The notes under the pieces: model-generated
What the model was told of the DNA's origin: nothing
The model's input: the letters and a program-made list of their open reading frames with translations, nothing else
The model's database searches: none
Translations under genes and position numbers: made by a program
Shown: positions 57,479 to 64,000 of the stretch, in pieces
Position numbering within the stretch: position 1 is the first letter of the stretch
How the letters are laid out: each line of letters opens with the position of its first letter
Assembly (NCBI RefSeq): GCF_030052815.1
Contig: NC_079495.1
Coordinates: 34,529,987-34,593,986, forward strand
DNA from: Hevea brasiliensis
Taxonomy: Eukaryota; Streptophyta; Magnoliopsida; Malpighiales; Euphorbiaceae
DNA: 64,000 nt
Reading direction: 5' to 3'

Positions 57479-60400
57479 TGTGACGCCCCTTACCCGTCTA
57501 CAGTGTAGCCGACCAAGATGTGCCACATTCGGTGCCGGAGCACCCTATTTTATCTTGTCATGTATAAATTTAATTTAAACCTCATTTATTCATGTTATTC
57601 ATGTTATGGAATTTTTTTTTTCACAATTTATTTTTGTGGAGAGCCGAACAGAGTCTCATCTGTTTTATTAGCATTTGGCGGTTTCCATTATTCACCTGTT
57701 AAAAGTAATTCATATTCAATTCATTTTCCTATATGTTATGTCATTCACCAATGCTCATATAAATTTCAAGAGAATAATATATATTTCATTCATCTAAAAA
57801 TTCATATACACAATAATTTATAATTTATTTACAACACAAAATGATTTACATCATATGCTTATATACAATGGACAAAATGCAAAATCTAAATACATGGGCC
57901 CTATTAAAATAAAATAAACTGCTGAGGTGACTAGCAGATCTACACAATCTCTGTCGGAGCACTAATGCAGAGGCTGCTGCTGCTGCTGTGGCTGATCTCC
58001 AGTACCTACATGATGGAAACCAACGCGCTAAGCATAACGCTTAGTGGTGCATAATTTAAAATAAAAATAATTAAATATTCAAGAATAGTTAAGCTGTGTA
58101 TAATTGCATAAATTATTGATCATTTACATATTTATTAAACTTTGGACATAATTAAATTTATTGGGATCTTTTATATTTATTTCTCTCATATTCTGTCTAA
58201 TTAAATTCATATCAGTGCCCAAATAACCTATAACAGATTATAAAGGCTGGATACCCAGGAGTATACTAGTTAGACATTCGTATGTTTATTAAGTATACAT
58301 CGGTCATGTTAGGCACCAGGCTAGCGGGCAGGCATAAAGCCAGAAATGATAATAGGCACTACGGCCAACGGGTAGACATAAAGCTAGTAGAACAATCATC
58401 TCAAACATATGTTGTCTGTTAATGATTATTCATGTGAACAGTACTGCAATCTGTAGTCCCTATTTGGTATCCAAGCTATATACATAAGTCTAGATATACT
58501 TTGGGCAATTTAGTATTATTACTATGTCATGTCAATTTGTAGTGGGAAGTAGGTCCCACACGCATTTTCATGTAATTTATACATTTGGTAATTCAAGTAG
58601 GTATCATATATTAAATAATTTCTTGAACCTTTCTTTAGGACCAGATTTAGTGTCATATATTTACCTAGCAAATTGGCCAATATGTGACCACTGTTTAGTC
58701 ACACTTCCTTCATGAAAGTTGTTCCTCTATGTCTTATCTTTGTTTTTCTTTTTGAATCATATCATTTGGAGTTTTAGAACTCAAGTTATGGTCAAATAAC
58801 CAAAACTAGTTCAGTGTCTCTTTTGGGTTCTAGAATCAGACAGATTCTGGAGTCCAAATTTGTCTAATTGACTGGACATGTTACAGCCACTTTTGGGCCT
58901 AGTGTTCTCCATAGAAGTTGCTACCCTACATCTTATGATCACTCAGATTTTTGAATTATAATTTTTCAAGTTATATAAAATGAGTTATGGTCAATATATT
59001 GGACTGGACTCATGTACCCTGTGCCATCAGGATTCTAGGTTCAGGTCAGTAGTTTTGACTCCTATTTTAGGGTGCTTACACTCACAATTTGGAGAACATT
59101 TCTAAACCAAAGTTGGATCCCTGTTTCTTAGGATTTCAGAACAGTTTGGCTCATCCCAATTAGAGTTTCCTAGTGGGAGATATGATTTAAATACTATTCT
59201 GAAGTCAAGTGATAGTTTGGTCAGATTTCAGGTTTTGGTGTGCTGATTTGTTCTAGCAATTTGACCAAGTTCCCTTTTGCTCTAGTTTTTGGTCAAAGCA
59301 TTAATGCTGTAGATTTATGTCTTATAAAAATTTTGGCACTGGTCTCATTGCATTTGCAATTTTTTGGATCGAGTTATGACATTTTTACCAAAACTGGTCG
59401 GATAGGCCTAAGTCCAAAATTTCAGGTCAGTTTGGTTCAGGACAAAATTGGTGATCTAATTTTTGCTACCAATTTGATTGTGTTAGAGGTAGATTTTGGT
59501 TTTGTGTTCTTCATAAAAAATGTGCTCCTATGTCTAATCTTTCCAATGGTTCAAGAATCAGGTCATTTTGACCTTCTTAGAGGGAGTTATAACCATTTGA
59601 ACATGTACTGTTCATTTGGTCATTTTTTTAAGTTTAGGTTATGGTCATCCGAATTTAAGCATAATTTAGGTCAAGTTGGAGACAGTTTTTGGGCATGGTC
59701 TCTTCATGAAAAATGGGGCATTTTGACCTTAGGTTCATCTCCAGTTGGCCACATACCAATTGGAGAAATACATTTTTACTTATGGTTCAAAAACTACACT
59801 GGACTCATAGTGTCCCAAAACCTGCATGAAAACACGCTCCTAATTTTCAATTCCTCCAATCTCCCAAACTTCAATGGATATTCATAGTACTTCTAATAGG
59901 CAACAATCAATCTCAACAATGCTTATTTCAAACAATAACACAAAAGCCTCAAAGTTAGGTCAAAACCCTAACTAAAAATCATAATATCATACAAACTCAA
60001 TACAATTCAACTTCCAATATATACAAGCTCATCAATCAACATCATTAAACCAATTATATCAACTAAAGGCATCTAAGTTCACTTTTCATCATGGCTGCCG
60101 AAATTCACTCCCCTCATAACTCATCATTTTCTTTTTGATTTCATGCAAATTTCAATTCATCTTAACCTCAATTCAATGTTTAGTGAAGGGAGGAAGAAGG
60201 ATTAGGCACTAACCTCTTTGATCAATTCCTTGGACTTGTTCAAACTTTGAAATTTCTCAAATTCTTGGCAGCCACTATCTTCTCCAAGTGTGGGTTGAAT
60301 TTTTAGTAAAGGAACTTATAAAAAATATGGTGAGAAAGGAAGGGAATTTGAGCTAAAAAAGAGAAAAATGGAGAAGAGAAAGTGCTCAAGTGGTTGGACC

Positions 60401-61066
60401 ATGGGAGTGAAGAGGAAGAAGATGAATGTTTTAATGTTATTTTGTCTCATTTTAATTTCTTTCTTATCTCTTTATATGTAGTTGTTCTAATTTAATTGGT
60501 TAGACTTTTTAATGATGTCATTATGACATCATGCTTAGGTCATCACTTTTATTTCTTTTCTTTTCCCATTTTCATTGTATTTTTCATAATTTTAATTTAT
60601 TTTATGTGTTTTAATCTCTCTTACTTTAGGTGACATTTAGGTTAAAATTTATCTCTAAGAGTGAAATGACTAAAATGCCATTCGTTGTGCTTATCGGGTT
60701 ATATTTATTTGTACCGATTGATTTAATTTTCTTGAATTTTCTTTGATATTTTTAATATCATTTAAACCTCATAAAACCTTCAATTAATCCAAAATATTTA
60801 TTCCACAGGGTTCCTCGCGGGTTTGAGGTCGACAACTGTCTTCACAGTCGCTTTCCAGTGCGGTCACCCATCACCGTGATTCCTACTCATTTAACCTATT
60901 GTATTTCATTTCTTATATTTTTCTTTAATTTTTCTTTGTCTTGATTCAATCAATTTATGCTTCTTCACTCTAGTTTAACTGTAATTCCAGACATTCTAAC
61001 TGTCCGAACATATGTTAGTCATCGGAACAGTAGAATGTACAGACTACCTAAAGTGAGAGCGTTACA
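57479..61066 (-). mobile_element. Solo LTR of a Ty3/gypsy (Tekay/Del-like) family
   Basis: 3588 bp; the plus strand reads TGTGACGCCCCTTACCCG to GAGAGCGTTACA, with a perfect target duplication ATAAA (57474-57478 and 61067-61071). Its middle part (about 58700-59850) carries repeated ATTTGGTCA- and AGGTCA-type segments related in inverse orientation to 34380-35350 in the solo LTR at 33213. A 215-codon ORF at 59240-59887 is in this LTR and shows no domain. Confidence 0.92.
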
Positions 61067-61801
61067 ATAAATTTCAAAATTATAAATGAAAATACTCAAA
61101 ATTCAGAACTTCCATTTCTTATATCTTTACATATGGAGGAAGATCACGCACTGTATCTTTATTCCATTTAACTTTAATCTCTAATTTTTCTAATTTTTAT
61201 TTTATACCATTTTTAATATTAATCTTTCAAGACTTCATTAATTCATCGGAGATCTATACACATTCATATGCACATGTCAAAATCTTGTTCATAAAAGTTA
61301 ATGATATTTGCCATTAAAAAAATATATAAGGGAAGTCGGAGTCTTGCAGTGGAAAAAAATAATAATAATAAAAATATAACAGTGGATAAACGGCCGCTTT
61401 TGTTAAGGAAAATTGGGTTAATACGAAAACGACAAACCGTCTGGTCTAATGCAATTCGAAACGGGCTCACTTTCGGTGGTAGTTGTTGACTTTAGTTATT
61501 AAACTATCATTTTTTTTAATCACTTGGACTTCATGAAATAAAATTTAAATTTACATTATTACATTTTTATTAAATAAAAAGAATCGAAGTAAATAAGTTC
61601 ATTGTTTTTTTTTGTTTAATCTGTCCAACATCATAGTCGTAGTGTTTAAAATGTTAAACTTTTATAGATTATAAAATCTTTCTAAAATCAACAACCTGAT
61701 TTATATTTGTATTTTTCAAAATAAATTAAACAATTCTCTAAGTCTAATATATATATATTTGATTCATTTTATTTGTGGATAGACAATTATAAAATATTTT
61801 A
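61067..61801. other. Intergenic sequence with a CpG-richer patch
   Basis: No gene is supported. 61385-61480 contains several CpGs (CGGCCG, ACGAAAACGACAAACCGTC, TTCGAAACGG) in otherwise AT-rich DNA. Short ORFs on both strands (61264-61489) show no domain. Confidence 0.4.
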
Positions 61802-62210
61802 GGTTGTGTTTGGATTTTAGAATTTAAATTTAAAATTTGGATTTCAAATATTTTATTTAAAATTTATAAATTTAATTTTTTTTATAACACACGCACACAC
61901 GGATTAGTGACAGAAATGAATCACAGTTAAAACTATGTCAATAAAAAGAATTTGATTGTAGAGTTGATACATTTGATTGTAGAATTGCCTATAGATTTTG
62001 ATATCATATAGAGTTAATACATTTGATTATAGTGGGATAGATTTAAAATAATAAGGTAAAAGTAGTTCATTAATATCTTTAGCTTTTTAAACTTGTCACC
62101 AATGCATAGGATTTGGATTTAATCCAAATCTATTTTCATTTAGAATATCCAAACATTGTATTTAATCCAAATCTAATTTCATATTATCAAATTTTTAATC
62201 CAAACATTGC
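61802..62210. mobile_element. MITE-like repeat with imperfect terminal inverted repeats
   Basis: The left end GGTTGTGTTTGGATTTTAGA and the reverse complement of the right end (TGCAATGTTTGGATTAAAAA) share TGTTTGGATT plus a following AT-rich, TTTGGATT-containing segment. A second internal CCAAACATTGTATTTAATCC near 62148 suggests a repeated subterminal motif. There is no ORF. Ends of the type TGTTTGG are common in hAT-like plant MITEs; the target duplication was not resolved. Confidence 0.5.
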
Positions 62211-63472
62211 ATTATAGAATCATCATAGTTGTAGATAAATGCTGCATTAGCTATATAAGAGGCTACTCTAGTTCATTTTACCATCACAATCGACCTCTAC
62301 TTGATCATTTCCTTGTTTCTGGGTCTACATTTTTAAAATAGATCTCTTAATTGATCATTATATGTAAACATGTTGTAACATGTATTTCACATCAATTTTA
62401 ACGCAATAAAGAGAAAAAAGTAATATAGCAATAAATAATACAATACATAAAGGATTAGAACAAATTCATAAATCCAGAAAAAGGGATTAAGGAAGTTGGG
62501 AATCAAGTGGAAAAAATAAGAACGGAATTAAGGAATCAAGATAAATAAGGGCAAAATAGAAAAGAAAGAAGACTTTACCTTTCTATCAATGGCCAGCATG
62601 CACCCAATTTTGGGAATCAGTCACTAGATTATAAATTTATTATTTTAATGAATTTAACTCACAAATATTAAGTTAAATCTAGAAACACATATTAAACATA
62701 TTATGCATTTGTAGAGACAGTGGTGAGCCCAATGATGGAAATTCAAAGGATTTAAAGACTCTTTGGACTCGAAAAGAAGCAAATAAAGGATGACAATGCA
62801 CAAAAATCAAGGTTTCAAGGACTAGAAATGTAAAAATCAATAGAGGTGAGATTTAGGGATTCAGATTAGGCCTGGACCTAGGCCTAGAACTTGTACCATA
62901 CGGCCAAGCCAAGCCTTAGATCCCTTAAAGGGCCAAAGAGGCCTTAGGCAACCAAGCTCACATGGGCCTTGGTTTTTGGCCCATTCGACTAAAGGAGAGA
63001 TAGAGGGAAAGTGTGAAAGCCAATTTGACTTTTGGGTTAGCCAAACACCTATTTTGGAAAAGAATAAAACAAAATAAGAAGTTGGGAGCGAGAAGACCTC
63101 TTGGTATAAAATAAGGAGTGAAAGAGGAAGGAAAATCAACTTTTCATCAAGGTGATCTTCTTCCTTATTTGGATAAGACCATCTTCCTACTTAGTAACTC
63201 TCATATTTAAACTCTCTCCAACTATCTAAAACTCTCCAAAACTCTCTCTAAAGAAACCCAAGCAACCACCATTACCTCTCCAAATCAACACACACACACC
63301 CTTCTCTCTCCACAGGCAATTGGGAGGAAAAAGGGCTTCTAACATTCTTTTGGGACTTAGCACACCACAGGCCATCAAAACAGCCATTGCTTATCATTCT
63401 TGGAGGTCTTGAGGTGTCTAAGAAGCCTTGAACCCAAATAACACTATTGAAAATATAGGTAATCTTTGAGGG
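62211..63472. other. Intergenic or promoter-like sequence
   Basis: No ORF with a domain is seen. A TATA-like TTGGTATAAAATAAGG at 63101-63116 on the plus strand is followed by a CT-rich stretch (63150-63310) with AACTCTCTCC-type repeats, which could be a leader of a TE or gene whose body lies elsewhere. GCC-containing segments at 62870-62990 (ACCTAGGCCTAG, GGGCCAAAG) stand out from the AT-rich flanks. Confidence 0.4.
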
Positions 63473-64000
63473 TGTAATAACCTAAATTCGAGATTGTTAC
63501 CAGCGCTAAAGAAATGGGTACGAAAGGAGCCACTAGAACTTATGACAAGCGTTAACATTACTTCCATTGTCATCAGTAGGGGGTGCCCATTTCAATCATA
63601 AAACACTTTTAAATATATAAAACAATTCATTTATATCATAAAATGGTCACAGCAAACCTTTATACACTTACATGTCATCAGTAGTTCCATAAACTCTACT
63701 TATACCTTTCAGAGAAATATGATAAGGCAACAACCTTTGTAACTCATAACTTGCTTATACTGATTGTATATTCAATTCTTGTCCCTGAAAGAGAAGGCTG
63801 GAGAAAAGAGTGAGCTTCAGGCTTAGTGAGTAAAAACTTAAGGGAAGAAAACATTTAATAAAACAATTACATACAAGCATATGTAATGCAATAGTCACCT
63901 GATGTTTCCATAGCATAAACAGTTCATATCAAGGTAGTTCATGTAACTAGTGCATTCTTCAGTCATATCATCGTTATAATTCATTTAATCTAATAAATAG
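63473..64000 (-). mobile_element. LTR of a gypsy-type element, cut by the window end
   Basis: TGTAATAACCTAAATTCGAG opens a sequence whose internal order (a TTACCAGCGCTAAAG block, a long stretch, then GAGTGAGCTTCAGGCTTAGT and GAGTAAAA) parallels the plus-strand reading of the other Tekay-like LTRs here, with the AGTGAG(C/T) motif before the AAAA tract. The far end is outside the window, so neither orientation nor duplication can be proved. Confidence 0.5.

Noticed and set aside
59240..59887. A 215-codon ORF, one of the longest in the window
   Set aside because: It lies inside a solo LTR with a clear ATAAA duplication, has no domain, is T-rich, and the related LTRs keep no matching frame.
62861..63139. 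A 92-codon minus-strand ORF
   Set aside because: It overlaps a plus-strand TATA-like and leader-like region and has no domain; there is no support for coding.
1..64000. tRNA, rRNA or other structured RNA genes
   Set aside because: The only tRNA-like strings are the 12-13-bp primer-binding sites of retroelements; no cloverleaf or rRNA segment was seen.

Overview
This is plant nuclear DNA, very probably from a eudicot with a repeat-rich genome. The evidence is a multi-exon CDPK-related kinase gene with GT-AG introns, Ty1/copia and Ty3/gypsy elements with initiator-Met tRNA primer sites, and no bacterial gene organisation. A woody rosid such as a member of the Euphorbiaceae would fit, but that is a guess; the sequence does not fix the species.

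Only one host gene is well supported: an apparently intact 11-exon gene on the minus strand (14352-19404) whose spliced reading frame encodes 576 residues of a CDPK-related kinase (CRK1/CRK3-like). Almost everything else is transposable-element DNA of several ages.

Layout. 1-104: end of a gypsy-type LTR. 1172-11085: a structurally complete, coding-dead Ty3/gypsy chromovirus (Tekay/Del-like) on the minus strand, with 2.5-kb LTRs and the target duplication ATTTT. 11440-12850: an older relative of it. 14352-about 20340: the kinase gene with its 5' leader and promoter. 20850-27281: an AT-rich element with long inverted arms, holding a second foldback and interrupted by a small Ty1/copia element (21907-26846, target duplication ACTTG). 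28523-50131: a SIRE/Maximus-like Ty1/copia element (target duplication TTAAC) with two solo-LTR insertions inside it: 33213-36852 (duplication TATTT) and 42188-48619 (duplication AATAC). Without the insertions it is about 11.5 kb. 52042-54264: an unclassified LTR-like element. 54333-57089 and 57479-61066: two solo LTRs of one family, head to tail. 61802-62210: a MITE-like repeat. 63473-64000: a further LTR running off the window.

The most unusual feature is the 6.4-kb solo LTR at 42188-48619. It has Tat/Ogre-like ends, a decayed antisense gene with its own TATA box that resembles the 'putative gypsy type transposon' family (PF04195), a second copy of that gene's 5' end and promoter, a sense TATA box and an array of about 60-bp units in two alternating subtypes. 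Also notable are a dyad-symmetric motif shared by the SIRE LTRs and the region before its env-like ORF, palindromes and a hairpin shared by three gypsy LTRs, stop codons in the SIRE element that fit C-to-T decay, and a 16-C/GC-rich insertion in one SIRE LTR. Some differences between paired LTRs cluster in GC-rich spots and may be consensus errors rather than biology.

All family assignments come from reading translations and ends by eye; no database search was run.
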